Source: Tautonia marina
GTDB taxonomy: Bacteria; Planctomycetota; Planctomycetia; Isosphaerales; Isosphaeraceae
NCBI RefSeq assembly: GCF_009177065.1
Contig: NZ_WEZF01000013.1
Coordinates: 124,001 to 188,000 of the forward strand
Direction of reading: 5' to 3'
DNA: 64,000 bases
Shown: positions 43,738 through 53,490 of the stretch, one piece after another
How positions within the stretch are numbered: the stretch's first letter is position 1
How the letters are laid out: each line of letters starts with the position of its first letter
Position numbers and translations under genes: made by a program
The notes under the pieces: generated by a model
What the model was told of the DNA's origin: nothing
The model's input: the letters and a program-made list of their open reading frames with translations, nothing else
Databases searched by the model: none

Positions 43738-44994
43738 TCAGGGGGCAGGGGCGGGAGCGGGGGCGATGGGGCGGCCGTCGAGCAGGGTGTCGAGCTGGGT
43801 GGTGAGCGTGTCGAGCACGGCGTCGCCGGTGCCGAGGTGGACGGCCTGAACGGTGCCGTCCCTGGCGATGAGGACGAGGGTCGGGATCGAGGTCACGCCG
43901 TAGGCGTCGGTGGCTCGGCCGTCGGGGTCGAGGGGAACGGCCAGATCGAGTTCCAGGGCGTCGAGGGTGCGGCGGATCTCGTCGGGCTCCTCGCCGACAT
44001 TGATGGCGTCGCAGACAACCCCGCGCTCACGGTACGGTTTCAAAGCGGTCGAAAGGCGAGGGAGCAGGTCGAGGCAAGGATTGGCCCAGCTCGCCCAGAA
44101 GCAGAGGACGACGACATCGCGATTGGCGTGGAAGGCCAGGTTCGTCTTGCTCCCGTCGAGGCGGTTGAGGTCGAGCTCGGGGGCAGGGCCACCGATCAGG
44201 GTGCCGGTTGCGCCGTTGGCGAGGGCGGAGTAGATGTCCTCGACCTCCTTTGCATCGTCGGGCAATTCCAGGGCGAATGCCTCGTCGGGGATCGGCCCGC
44301 CGAGGGTCCAGTCGAAGGTGGCGGTGGTGATGAGCCGGTCGGCGCGGTCTTCTCCCGAGGGGACGGTGAGGATGCGGACGAGCTTCCGGGGCAAAGGCTC
44401 GGCGTCGGGTCCGATCCAGAGTTCCTCCTCGTCCCCTCGCCAACTCAAGGAGTAGCGATCGAGCGTCTGGCCCTCGACCTCCTCGGTCCCGAGGAAGGCG
44501 CCGTCGGTCGCGTGAGACTGGACGAGATCGACGAGGTCGGGACGCATGAGGGTGTCAATGAGCGATCCGCTGATGCTGATGGCGACGATCGGGTTCCGTT
44601 CCAGGGCCGCGGCGGGGTCGTTGAGCTGTTCGGCCTGCGAGTAGAGGGCCCTGGCGGTGTAGAAGGTGGTGGCGGTCTGGCCGTCGCCGACGACGATCAA
44701 GCTCGGCTCGGGACGGTCGCCGGGGCGGACCTCAATCCGGAAGTGGCCGGGGCGCTGCACCTGGAGCCGGTAGAGGTTGGTGCCGGCCTGGTCGTCGTCG
44801 CGAGGCCCTTCGACCTTCCAGTCGAGCCGCACGGTCAGGTCGAACGCCTCCAGCCCGGCGAGGTATTCGACGAGCCGTTCGTAGGCCGCGATCAGTTTCG
44901 GGTCGTTGGCGCCGGGAGCCGGCGGAGCGTCTTCCTGAACAGGGGTCGTGGGAACCGCCAGCGCCAGGAGGAGCGTCGGGACGATCGAAAGCAT
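43738..44994 (-). CDS. secreted DUF2092-type/TlpA-like protein, active-site Cys lost
   Basis: 418 residues from MLSIVPTLLLALAVP, a signal peptide; the ATG 13 codons earlier was rejected. Residues 30-250 resemble the DUF2092 lipoprotein-like fold (VEYLAGLEAFDLTVRLDWKVEG, RPGHFRIEVRP, GQTATTFYTARALYSQ, DRYSLSWRGDEEELWIG). Residues 265-410 are a thioredoxin/TlpA domain: GGPAPELDLNRLDG, VVVLCFWASWANPCLDLLPRL, cis-Pro loop YGVTSIPTLVLIARDG. The usual WCxxC is WANPC (303-307), so only the second cysteine remains, and disulfide exchange is unlikely. It ends in a Pro/Ala tail. Likely a periplasmic binding or structural protein. Confidence 0.88.
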   Translation of the reverse strand: MLSIVPTLLLALAVPTTPVQEDAPPAPGANDPKLIAAYERLVEYLAGLEAFDLTVRLDWKVEGPRDDDQAGTNLYRLQVQRPGHFRIEVRPGDRPEPSLIVVGDGQTATTFYTARALYSQAEQLNDPAAALERNPIVAISISGSLIDTLMRPDLVDLVQSHATDGAFLGTEEVEGQTLDRYSLSWRGDEEELWIGPDAEPLPRKLVRILTVPSGEDRADRLITTATFDWTLGGPIPDEAFALELPDDAKEVEDIYSALANGATGTLIGGPAPELDLNRLDGSKTNLAFHANRDVVVLCFWASWANPCLDLLPRLSTALKPYRERGVVCDAINVGEEPDEIRRTLDALELDLAVPLDPDGRATDAYGVTSIPTLVLIARDGTVQAVHLGTGDAVLDTLTTQLDTLLDGRPIAPAPAPAP

Positions 44995-45038
44995 GGAAAG
45001 GTGATCCTCTGAACGCGTTTCGGGTCGTGTCAACTTCG

Positions 45039-46367
45039 TCAGTACGGAGACGGATACGGAGCCGAACCGGACACCACGTTGCGGGCCTCGTTGATGAGGT
45101 CTCGGATGCGAAGGAGCCGCGCGTTGTTGGGGCCGATCTGCCCCCGGCCGACGCGGAGGGTTCGATCGACCAGGCGCTGCACAATCGCCTCGGCCTCGGC
45201 CTGCTGGCGTCCGACCGAGGGGTTCCAGCCGCCGGCCGAAAGCCCCTGGCGGAGCCCGATCAGGGCGTTGCGCAGCTCTTGCGCGTCGCGGTGGAAGCGA
45301 GGACCTTCGGGGATGACCGAAAGGTTGGGACGAATGCCGAGAAGATAGACATCCACTTCTCGGATCGCCTCGTCGATCAAGGGGACCGCCTGGGCGGTGG
45401 GGGGAAGCACTCCCCCGCCGCCGCCGAGGCCGGGAAACCCGGGCCAGGGAAGCTGATCGTAGCCGGGGGGATCGATGAGGACCGGCTGATTCGGGTCGAT
45501 GATGAAATCACCGCCCAGGCCGAGCAACCGGCTGAGCTCGTCGATCCCGCGCTCGACGTCGTTCCAGGATCGGGCGATCCCGCGAGGGGGTCGGGCCCCT
45601 TGAAGCACGGCTCCGGTGCGGCGGGCCTGGTTGCGAATCGGCTGAAGGATGGGGCCGAGCTGCGAAACCAGGAGCTGCCGACGCGCCAGATCGTTCACGC
45701 GAGCGAGGCCGGAAGCCATGCCATCGAGATCTCGAAGAACTCCATCGTAGGGGGGGAACTGGCCGACCTCTCGGTCGATCCGGTTTTGAAGGACCTGGAT
45801 GCTGGCCAGAGTTTGCTCAGAGACCTCGGCCACGCGGCGCCAGTCGTATCCGGGAGCCGAGGGGGGAACCGTCGGTGGGCGGCCGGGGGGAGGAGGAATC
45901 GGCGGGCGGCCGGGGGGTCGGCCGATCGGAGGGCGGCCCGAGCCCTGCGACTCCTGGCGCAGCTGAGAGACGATCCGATCCATCCGGCGGGCCGAGTCGA
46001 GGGCCCTCGGCGCGGTGCCGGGAGGACGATTCAGCTCGCGCTGGACCTCGGCCAGCGAGCGTTCGACAGCGTCGAGGGCCCGGAGCCGACGGTCCTCATC
46101 GGCGTGGCGCTGGCGGACCTCCTGCTGGTAGCTTTGGGCGGCCCCGAACAGGGCATTGCCGCGGATTTCGAGGTTGCGTCCCTGGCGGGTGCCCGCCAGC
46201 TCGTCGCGGACCTCCCAGAGAAACCGCTCGGACTCGGCCACGAGCTGATCGGCCAGCACGCTGGTCGCGCTGCCCCGGCCGAAGGGTGCCTGAGCCTTCG
46301 CCCCGACCTCCAGCCCCCTCCCCAACGTCAGCACCGCAACCGCCACCACGACGCAGGATCGGCACAT
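45039..46367 (-). CDS. secreted planctomycete hypothetical protein with Pro-rich hinge
   Basis: 442 residues from MCRSCVVVAVAVLTL, which is signal-like and preceded by AGGGGA; an ATG 19 codons earlier was rejected. Two helical halves flank a Pro/Gly hinge at about 145-175 (RPPIGRPPGRPPIPPPPG). The N-terminal half has ADQLVAESERFLWEVRDEL and SYQQEVRQRHADEDRRLRAL. The C-terminal half has LARRQLLVSQLGPILQPI and DEAIREVDVYLLGIRPN. No enzyme motif is visible. It starts 94 bp downstream of the small membrane gene and ends 44 bp before the TlpA-like gene start, so the three may form one unit. Confidence 0.75.
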   Translation of the reverse strand: MCRSCVVVAVAVLTLGRGLEVGAKAQAPFGRGSATSVLADQLVAESERFLWEVRDELAGTRQGRNLEIRGNALFGAAQSYQQEVRQRHADEDRRLRALDAVERSLAEVQRELNRPPGTAPRALDSARRMDRIVSQLRQESQGSGRPPIGRPPGRPPIPPPPGRPPTVPPSAPGYDWRRVAEVSEQTLASIQVLQNRIDREVGQFPPYDGVLRDLDGMASGLARVNDLARRQLLVSQLGPILQPIRNQARRTGAVLQGARPPRGIARSWNDVERGIDELSRLLGLGGDFIIDPNQPVLIDPPGYDQLPWPGFPGLGGGGGVLPPTAQAVPLIDEAIREVDVYLLGIRPNLSVIPEGPRFHRDAQELRNALIGLRQGLSAGGWNPSVGRQQAEAEAIVQRLVDRTLRVGRGQIGPNNARLLRIRDLINEARNVVSGSAPYPSPY

Positions 46368-46461
46368 CGGAATCCCCTGTTGATGGAAGATGCCTCCGAG
46401 ATCGCCTTCCGTGGACGCGGCCATCCTCGACCAACTCGGGGATCAGGGCCGGATCAGAGTG

Positions 46462-46935
46462 TTACGAAAACCAAGGGAGCAAATAGCGGACCAGCAACGC
46501 GGGCGGTTGCTTCGGCAAGATGAGCAAGAGGCCGAGCGCGATGCAGGTCATTTGAGTCAGCACGGCGAGCCAGACGATCCCGAGACTGACGGTTCGGGCC
46601 TCTCCCGATCGTCGCTGCCGACGGCGACGGCGAGGACCGCCAGGCCGGAGCAAGCTCCGGGCCCGGTGAATATAGGCGTTCCCGAGCGCGAAGTGAACCA
46701 GGGCGCAGCAGAGCACACTGAACAGCAGGAAGACGCTTCCGGCATGCTGCGCGACCCCTTCGCCGCCGCGGAGGTCCTGAAAGGCGAGGGCGGCAAAGGC
46801 CACGAGCGTGGCATTGTCGGACCCTCTCAGGATCTCCTCGTTGCCGAAGAGAAGCAATTCCTGAGTGACCCCGTCCTCGGGAGTCGCCGACGATGGCGGA
46901 GTCGTCTGATCCTCGGGAGGCGGGGAACTGGTCAT
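46462..46935 (-). CDS. small membrane protein, hypothetical
   Basis: 157 residues from MTSSPPPEDQ with AGGGAA upstream; an ATG eight codons earlier is possible. After a Pro/Thr/Ser-rich N-terminal 30 residues there are two hydrophobic helices, SVFLLFSVLCCALVHFALG at about residues 75-95 and SLGIVWLAVLTQMTCIALGLLLIL near 120-145. They are separated by a very basic loop RPGGPRRRRRQRRSG. The basic loop should be cytoplasmic, putting both termini outside (positive-inside rule). No family function. It leads the TlpA-like group on the minus strand. Confidence 0.72.
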   Translation of the reverse strand: MTSSPPPEDQTTPPSSATPEDGVTQELLLFGNEEILRGSDNATLVAFAALAFQDLRGGEGVAQHAGSVFLLFSVLCCALVHFALGNAYIHRARSLLRPGGPRRRRRQRRSGEARTVSLGIVWLAVLTQMTCIALGLLLILPKQPPALLVRYLLPWFS

Positions 46936-47093
46936 GATTCCCTGGGTTCCACGAATCAAATAAAAGGCCGCTCAAGGAAAGCGACTCGGGGCCGCCGCGG
47001 CCGGAGAAGGGCCGGGGGAAGTGTGGCCGCACGGGACCATCAATTCAAGGGGTCTTGAGAGTCAACAGGTCAGAATCCTCGGGCCGACGATGC

Positions 47094-49289
47094 TCAGAAC
47101 CGGGCCGATCGAACCGAGGCCGACCTGAGCGACTTGCGAATGCGAGTTCCTCCCCGGCGCACGGTCAAGGCGGCCACGATCAGCACGGTGGCCCGCATGG
47201 CCTTCGATCCCGAATCGGCGTCAGAGTCCTCGGCGGCCCCGGTCGATGAGGCCGCATCGGCCGCCGCCGCATCGGCCCCCTCGGCACTGGCAAGGACGAC
47301 GCTCGACGGAGCGGTTGGCGCGTCGGAATCGGCTACGGCGTCGACGGTGGAGGGGGATCCCGGAGCCGAAACGATGTCCTCGGAACCGAGTTCCGCATCG
47401 GCCTGGGCCTCGGCCGCGGCCACCTCGGACGAATCGGGAGCCGCAGCGGCAGGCGGAGGGGCGGGCGAAGGCTCCTCGGCCGAGGCGATCGGCACGGGAG
47501 CCTCGCCCACGGCCGGGGAGAACGATCTCGGGGCCGGGTCGGGAGCATCCTGGCCAATCAGAATCGCGATGGGAGCGGCCTCGGGCGGCGGAATCGCCGG
47601 GGCCGGGGCTCCGGGATCGCTCGGCGATCCGAGCAGGGTCTCGACCGTCGGCTCGACCGAGCGAGCCGGCAGCAGGGCCTCGGCCAGCTGCTGGGCGGCG
47701 GAGGGGGGGGCGGCCACCGGCTCGGGATCGAATCGGAAGGTGGGAAGCGAAGGAGGCTTGGGGGGCTCGACCGTCACCGGCACGGCCAGCACGGCCGCCG
47801 CGTCCCGATCATCGACCACCGAGACCGTGACGAAGAAGGACCCTATGCGATCATAATGATACGTGGCGTCGACCGACGTGGAGCCGGGAGGCAGGACGAG
47901 CCGAGAAGGCTCGCCGATTCCCCAGTCGATTGCGACCGCGAGCGGGTCGAGGCTCCCCGGATCGGCGATCTCGGCGGTGATCGTGAGCGCGTCTCCCAGC
48001 GTGACGGTGCCGGGAACGCGGACCTGGCGAAGCTCGGGAGGGGCGTTGCGCACCCGGACCAGGGCCGAGGCGGCGGCCTGGTCCGTTCCATCGTGCAGGC
48101 GAACCGTGATGGTGTAGTCGCCATCCTGAAGGTAGCGATGAGACCGATTTGGCAACAGGCCGGGCTGATCGACCTCGAACGCTTCGATGGCCGAACCGTC
48201 TCCCCAATCGACCTCGACCGCCCAGCGATCCTCGGCGCCCGGGTCATCGAACGCTCCGACGGCGAGAATGGTTTCGCGGCCTTCGATGGTGTCCTGGGTT
48301 GCGGGGAGCGTGACCGAGGGGGCACGGTTGCGGACAACGAGGGACCGATCGGCCTCGTCGAAGGCTCCCAGCTCATCCTCGACCCGCACCGCGAGGCGAA
48401 CATCGCCCTCCTGGGGAACGGTCAGCCAGGCCTGGCCGGGCTCGTCGGACGGCTCGATCCGGCCGTCTCCCTCCAGGGAGAAGGCGAAGGAGAGCGCATC
48501 GTTCGCATCGGGATCTGAGGCGACGACGATCACCCGAACCGGCTGACCCTCAACGATCGGTTCCTCGAACTCAATCGACGTGATGCGGGGCGCCTGATTT
48601 TGGGGTTCGGGGGGCAGGTCGACGTCGATCAGGCCGGCGTCGATCCCGACCGTGAAGTCGAAGTAATTGTCGATCGGATCGTCGTCGAGGAGTTGCACGG
48701 CGACCTGGCCGGTGTCCCGAATCGTGTCGAGGACGAGGCGAAGAACCTCGGGATCGGTCACGTGGAAAAAGCCGGTGTCGACCCGATCGTTTCGGAATCC
48801 CCCTTCAAGGTTTTTGGAAAGGATGACCGTTCCCAAGGAGTTGGTTTCGACCGTTGTGACCTGGTCGAACCGGCCGACGGGAATACCGTTGAGCAGGAGG
48901 GTGTTGTCTTCTCGGTCGAAATCGCCGGGGCCGGTGTCGCCGTCGTCGACGGTCAGGCGAACGCTCAGCTCGGCCAGGGAACTGCCAAGGGCATCGACCA
49001 CCGCCGGGGAGAAGCCGGATCGCACGCCGATCGTGCCCGGATTGCCGCGGAACTCGGCCGGTTCTCCCCGGGAAAAGTTTCCGACGAACAGATCGCTGGC
49101 CCGGATCTGGGAGACGACGCGCCGCCCGTTCGTCCCGATCAGATCGATCACGACCCCGCCGACCGGCGAAACCCCTTCGGGCAGCAGGCCGCCTTGTGTG
49201 GGCGACGTCAGGGTGAACGTCGTCAACAAGGCCCGCGGTTCGAGCCGTTGCAGCTCGGGCCGGAGGTGGAAGGATCGGGAGCGTTGCAT
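47094..49289 (-). CDS. LEPR-XLL surface protein with PKD/cadherin-like repeats
   Basis: 731 residues from MQRSRSFHLRPEL, matching the usual planctomycete start RPELQRLEPRALLT (LEPR-XLL motif at about 14-21), thought to mark a special export route. Three further in-frame ATGs upstream are possible. Residues 30-230 form a beta-sandwich region (PVGGVVIDLIGTNG). Residues 235-530 are three or four Ig/PKD-like repeats: VIVVASDPDANDALSFAFSLEG, VEVDWGDGSAIEAF with the classic WGDG, DGDYTITVRLHDG, VAIDWGIGEP and YDRIGSFFVTVSVVDD. The last 180 residues are Ala/Ser/Pro/Glu-rich, disordered, ending in a weak hydrophobic stretch with Arg. Likely a cell-surface adhesin or matrix protein. Confidence 0.85.
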   Translation of the reverse strand: MQRSRSFHLRPELQRLEPRALLTTFTLTSPTQGGLLPEGVSPVGGVVIDLIGTNGRRVVSQIRASDLFVGNFSRGEPAEFRGNPGTIGVRSGFSPAVVDALGSSLAELSVRLTVDDGDTGPGDFDREDNTLLLNGIPVGRFDQVTTVETNSLGTVILSKNLEGGFRNDRVDTGFFHVTDPEVLRLVLDTIRDTGQVAVQLLDDDPIDNYFDFTVGIDAGLIDVDLPPEPQNQAPRITSIEFEEPIVEGQPVRVIVVASDPDANDALSFAFSLEGDGRIEPSDEPGQAWLTVPQEGDVRLAVRVEDELGAFDEADRSLVVRNRAPSVTLPATQDTIEGRETILAVGAFDDPGAEDRWAVEVDWGDGSAIEAFEVDQPGLLPNRSHRYLQDGDYTITVRLHDGTDQAAASALVRVRNAPPELRQVRVPGTVTLGDALTITAEIADPGSLDPLAVAIDWGIGEPSRLVLPPGSTSVDATYHYDRIGSFFVTVSVVDDRDAAAVLAVPVTVEPPKPPSLPTFRFDPEPVAAPPSAAQQLAEALLPARSVEPTVETLLGSPSDPGAPAPAIPPPEAAPIAILIGQDAPDPAPRSFSPAVGEAPVPIASAEEPSPAPPPAAAAPDSSEVAAAEAQADAELGSEDIVSAPGSPSTVDAVADSDAPTAPSSVVLASAEGADAAAADAASSTGAAEDSDADSGSKAMRATVLIVAALTVRRGGTRIRKSLRSASVRSARF

Positions 49290-49712
49290 GGCAGAAACAA
49301 ACGGCAAAATGAGCATCGCAAGGTTCGATTCATTACTCTCTAGGAATTCCATTCTACCCGCCGGGAGCCCATTCGGCGACCTTCCAGACACGACTTTCCC
49401 GACGACGCCCCGTGGCGCGATCGGGAACACGGTCGCCTGCCTGAGAACGATTTTTCAAAGCATCCTCTTTCAAGGGTGCAGTCAACGGTCTAAAATTCAG
49501 GAGTGTGATTGATTCCTCGCGACGGGGAATCCGCACCGATTGCGCCATGTCGGCCCTGCTCCGCGACGGTTCGCGGATCGGGGCCGTTTGTGTTTGTGGG
49601 TCCGAATCACGACTCGGATCGCTGCCCCGCCGGCGTGTGCGTCGCGCTGCCGAGGCCACCGGGAGACCTCCTTCGAGCGGCCTGCCAGACGAGACGACCA
49701 GGAGCGATCATC
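49290..49712. other. 423-bp divergent intergenic region
   Basis: No separate gene. It should contain the promoters of the LEPR-XLL gene and the patatin-like gene. A promoter-like pair lies near its middle-right (annotated separately). Confidence 0.4.
49468..49496 (+). promoter_or_regulatory. candidate sigma-70-type promoter for patatin-like gene
   Basis: TTTCAA, a 17-bp spacer, then TAAAAT, in an AT-rich patch. It would give a leader of about 210 nt. This is pattern matching only. Confidence 0.3.
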
Positions 49713-52700
49713 ATGCGTTCCCATTCTCAAGCGTTCGGACTCGATGAGGTGATCCGGCGGGAGCAGGCCGAGGTGCTGAACCGTCGGCGAGCCGCCGGCT
49801 TGATCCGGGGCGAGGACCCTTCGGACGATGTCTCCCGGACCCTGGTCGGCCTGTCGTTCTCGGGCGGGGGGATTCGATCGGCCAGCTTCAACCTCGGGCT
49901 CTTGCAGGCACTTTATCGTCACGGATTGATGCGGTCGATCGACCTGCTGTCGAGTGTCTCCGGGGGGTCGTACGTCTCGGCCCGCCTGATCTCGGAGGTG
50001 ACCCATCCGGAAACTCGGCTCGACTGGGAAGGCAACGGCACCGATCACCACGCCTTGCCGGGGCCAGGCACGGAGGTTGAGACGCCGAGGGAGGGGGCCG
50101 GGACTGCGCCGTCGGCGGCTCCATTGAACGCCAACGTGACCGCCCCGGAGCACCAGTCCCGAGGCCGGGGCCGCCGGAGGCGATCGGCGGGGGTCGAGCA
50201 CGATCATGAGCACGAGCACGAATCAGGCCAGCCGTCGTCTTCCGAGGTTCCGGCGTCGAGCACCTTCGCGCTGGCGGCCGACCCGACGGGCAGGCAGTCT
50301 CCCGAGGTGCTGGAGATGATTCGAGGCGGGCGGTACCTGCGTCACGAGACCTTGGCGGGCCTAAACCGATGGCTGATCGGGATTGTGTTAATTACGGCGG
50401 TGACGTTCAGCGGTGTCCTCTGCGTGGCCTCACTCTCGGCGTTTCTGTTCCGATTGCTTGATGATTACCTGATGGTTGACTGGCTTTATGTGCTTGGCTT
50501 CCCGAGTGACGTGCATCGCGCCTTGTTTCCGGCGTGCGTGGTGTTTGTCGGCTGGCTGTTCGTCTGGGCGATCGGCTACTGGCGACGGGGAGAGCGCGTG
50601 ACCGGGCTCGCGGCTCGGCCCTTGCTGGTGCTGACGATCGTCTCGTTCCTGCTGGCGATCTCGGCCCTGCTGGGAACCGGCGACATCGACATCAACTACC
50701 TGCGGAGCCTGTTCGGCATTCAGCCGCCAGAGCAGGAAATCAACCGGATGCAAGGCTGGCTCCAGTACCTCTTGCCGGTCTTGCTGGTGATCTTGCTCTT
50801 GCCCTACCTACGCCCTCGGGAACTGATTCGGAGCGGTACCCATCCGAGGAACCTGGCCGAAAGCTGGGTCTTTGCCATCGCCAGCCGGGCGCTGCTGTAT
50901 GGCATTCCGTTGCTGATTTTCGCCTTCATGGCACGTGAGAATCTGTCGAAGTTTAACGAATCGCGTCTCAACCGCGTTGCTTACCTGCACGATATCCGGC
51001 TTCCGGCGCAATCGGACCTGATCTGGATGGATTTCAAGGACTGGCGAACGGCCTGGCGGTCTCTCGAAGCCGAGGCAAAGGCGGCCGAGGCCAGGCAGGA
51101 GAGCGAGTCGTCGCCGCCCATCGACTCGCGTCGCCAGTTGAGCCGTCGGCTCTGGCAGACGGCCAGCAGGCCGATTGATCGGGAGGAGCTTCAGACCTTG
51201 CTCGGTCCTCAACATCTGGCGGTGATCGACCGCGACCGCCGGGCGGGGAAACTGGCCTGGCCGGCGACGCTGCTGGAAGTGGCCGTGCACTGCGAGGAAG
51301 AGAACGCCCGCCTGGTGCGCGAGCTGTCGTTTCCCAAACGCTGGCTCTTGCTCATCGGCCTGCCGGTCGAGTCGCGCAACGCCCTGACCGATCATCACAG
51401 CTATCGGGTCGCCTCGCGATTGCTGGGCGAGGAGGTCTGCCGCCTCTTGAACCATGAGGTGCTTCGCGATCCGGGGCTGTTTCAGGATGCTCCGTCGTTG
51501 AAGGTAATCACGGTGCGCGACCCTGATCGGGCCTCGGAACTGGAACTGCTGATCGCCCCGTCGTCTCCGGCGGCCACGACCCTGGCCACCCCGTTTGCCC
51601 AGACCCTGGAAACCCTTCGAGACGAAGGTGCAGACCTTCAGGCAATGGCACAGGCGGAACAACTGGAAGACAGCTACACGGACTGGACCGCGTTGCGATC
51701 GCGGCTCATCCAGGTGGTGTCGAGCGATGCGAACCAGGGGATTCCGGGCCGGAAGGCTCGGGAATCGGCGCTGCGGACCTTGCTCGACAGCGAGAGCGCC
51801 AAGACCGTGCGGCGTCGGGAAGGGGCCGAGGCGGGGGCCTCGGGCCTTGTGACCAACGCGACGGACACGATCAACGCGATGATCGCCCAGCTTCCGCCGG
51901 ACCTTCGGACCCTCGACGCCGAGCTGACCTCGTTGAATCGAGGATTGCTCCAGACGGTGTATGCCGACCTCATGAAAGATCGGAACACGATTTTCGCCTA
52001 CAACGTGCAGCCGGCCGACCAGCGCATGAGGCTCTCGTGGTTTGTCTGGGCGCTGGGGCTCTTTCTCGTTTCGGCGTTGCTCGTGAACCTCAATGCCACC
52101 TCAATGCACGGCTACTACCGCGATGAGCTGGCGTCGATGTGGATTCGAAAGCACCCCGGCGAAGGCTCGACGATTCCTCTCGTGCGGATCGAATCGACGA
52201 ACAAAGGGGCCCCCTACCCGATCTTCGGCGCGACGTATAGCCAGCTTCGCAGCGACCAGACCCGGGCGAAGTCTCCGGAAGATACGTTCATCTTTTCCCC
52301 TCGCTTCTGCGGATCGCTCCGGACGGGGTTCGCCGCCACCGAGGACTATCAGGGAGGCCGGTTCGACCTGGCCAATGCGATGGCCATCTCGGGAGCGGCG
52401 CTAAGCCCGTCGTACCCGAACAACCCGCTCGTCGCCGTCTTGCTGCTGTTGACCAACATGAGGCTCGGCCAGTGGGTGCCGAATCCCGGCTATCGGGGGT
52501 TGCCGCTGCCGCTACATCACCTGTCTGAGCGGCTTCCGGCGTCGCCTCTTCGCTTGCTGATGGACACCTTCTCGAAGCCCGACCTGCGGTACCATTGCTT
52601 TGTGGCTGATGGCGGTTATGTCGAGAATCTCGGGATGGAACAATTGCTGTTGCGACGATGCCGCCTGATCATCGCCTCGGACGTTTCCAGCGACCCGTTC

Positions 52701-53378
52701 TGCCTGTTTGGCCAGTTCATGGAGGTCGTTCGGCGGGTCCGAACCGAGCACGGAATCGTGATCCGAGGGCTCGACGATGATCCGATCACCCCCGATCCCG
52801 AGGGGATTCGCTGCCTCGTCCCCGACCGATCGGTGCAACTGGCCAGCACAGAGGGAACGATCCGACACTACGCCCACTCGCATTTCGCCGTGGCCGAGAT
52901 CCTCTACCCTCCAGACGACTCATCAGACGATTCCGAGCCGATGACCGGATGGCTCATTCTGGTCAAGCCGTCGTTCACCCTGGACGAGGGGACCGAGCTG
53001 CTCAGCTTCTGGGCCGAACATCCCGAGTTTCCGAACGATCCGACGACCGACCAGTTCTACGCCGCCGACAAGTTCGAAGCCTACCGGATGCTCGGCTTCC
53101 ACATCGGCGAACGGCTCGCCCAGGCCCTCGACGGCGACCCGTTCGAGCTTCCCGCCGGCGCTCAGGCCCTGCTGCGGACGATCCGGGCCGAGCTGCTCTC
53201 CCACTGGTCCGACCCGAGCCGGCCGCCGGCCCCCGAACCGTCGCCGAGGCGGTCTCGTCGTCGAGCGTCGTCTCACAAACCCATCAACGGCGAGCATCCG
53301 GCCGACCTCGACGAGGAAACGGAGCCCGCTCCGCCCCGATCGCGTCGATCCCCCTCCTCGCACCATCCGGCACACTGA
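49713..53378 (+). CDS. large membrane patatin-like phospholipase
   Basis: 1221 residues from ATG with GGAG upstream; a frame extension of 68 codons lacks character. Patatin elements: oxyanion loop FSGGGIRSASFNLGLLQAL (GGGIRS 51-56), nucleophile Ser83 in SSVSGGS, and the dyad Asp (about 966) in VADGGYVENLGMEQL. Between Ser and Asp lie about 880 residues with six hydrophobic helices (near 220-250, 270-290, 303-325, 351-367, 393-407, 773-793) and a helical region. Most patatins have 150-250 residues there. A Pro/Arg-rich low-complexity tail ends the protein. Likely a membrane-embedded lipid hydrolase (inference); substrate unknown. Both catalytic residues are present. Confidence 0.88.
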   Translation: MRSHSQAFGLDEVIRREQAEVLNRRRAAGLIRGEDPSDDVSRTLVGLSFSGGGIRSASFNLGLLQALYRHGLMRSIDLLSSVSGGSYVSARLISEVTHPETRLDWEGNGTDHHALPGPGTEVETPREGAGTAPSAAPLNANVTAPEHQSRGRGRRRRSAGVEHDHEHEHESGQPSSSEVPASSTFALAADPTGRQSPEVLEMIRGGRYLRHETLAGLNRWLIGIVLITAVTFSGVLCVASLSAFLFRLLDDYLMVDWLYVLGFPSDVHRALFPACVVFVGWLFVWAIGYWRRGERVTGLAARPLLVLTIVSFLLAISALLGTGDIDINYLRSLFGIQPPEQEINRMQGWLQYLLPVLLVILLLPYLRPRELIRSGTHPRNLAESWVFAIASRALLYGIPLLIFAFMARENLSKFNESRLNRVAYLHDIRLPAQSDLIWMDFKDWRTAWRSLEAEAKAAEARQESESSPPIDSRRQLSRRLWQTASRPIDREELQTLLGPQHLAVIDRDRRAGKLAWPATLLEVAVHCEEENARLVRELSFPKRWLLLIGLPVESRNALTDHHSYRVASRLLGEEVCRLLNHEVLRDPGLFQDAPSLKVITVRDPDRASELELLIAPSSPAATTLATPFAQTLETLRDEGADLQAMAQAEQLEDSYTDWTALRSRLIQVVSSDANQGIPGRKARESALRTLLDSESAKTVRRREGAEAGASGLVTNATDTINAMIAQLPPDLRTLDAELTSLNRGLLQTVYADLMKDRNTIFAYNVQPADQRMRLSWFVWALGLFLVSALLVNLNATSMHGYYRDELASMWIRKHPGEGSTIPLVRIESTNKGAPYPIFGATYSQLRSDQTRAKSPEDTFIFSPRFCGSLRTGFAATEDYQGGRFDLANAMAISGAALSPSYPNNPLVAVLLLLTNMRLGQWVPNPGYRGLPLPLHHLSERLPASPLRLLMDTFSKPDLRYHCFVADGGYVENLGMEQLLLRRCRLIIASDVSSDPFCLFGQFMEVVRRVRTEHGIVIRGLDDDPITPDPEGIRCLVPDRSVQLASTEGTIRHYAHSHFAVAEILYPPDDSSDDSEPMTGWLILVKPSFTLDEGTELLSFWAEHPEFPNDPTTDQFYAADKFEAYRMLGFHIGERLAQALDGDPFELPAGAQALLRTIRAELLSHWSDPSRPPAPEPSPRRSRRRASSHKPINGEHPADLDEETEPAPPRSRRSPSSHHPAH

Positions 53379-53419
53379 CCGGTCGTTGCCGGGAAGCAGG
53401 CATGCCGAGCGGAACCCGA

Positions 53420-53455
53420 GCCCCCTCTGGAGCCCATCCGGGTTCCAGAGGGGGC
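53420..53455. terminator. bidirectional hairpin terminator
   Basis: A perfect 12-bp stem GCCCCCTCTGGA/TCCAGAGGGGGC with a 12-nt loop lies between the convergent patatin-like and FAD oxidoreductase genes. Confidence 0.75.
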
Positions 53456-53490
53456 AGATGACCGCGACGACCGAACCCATCAACACAGGA

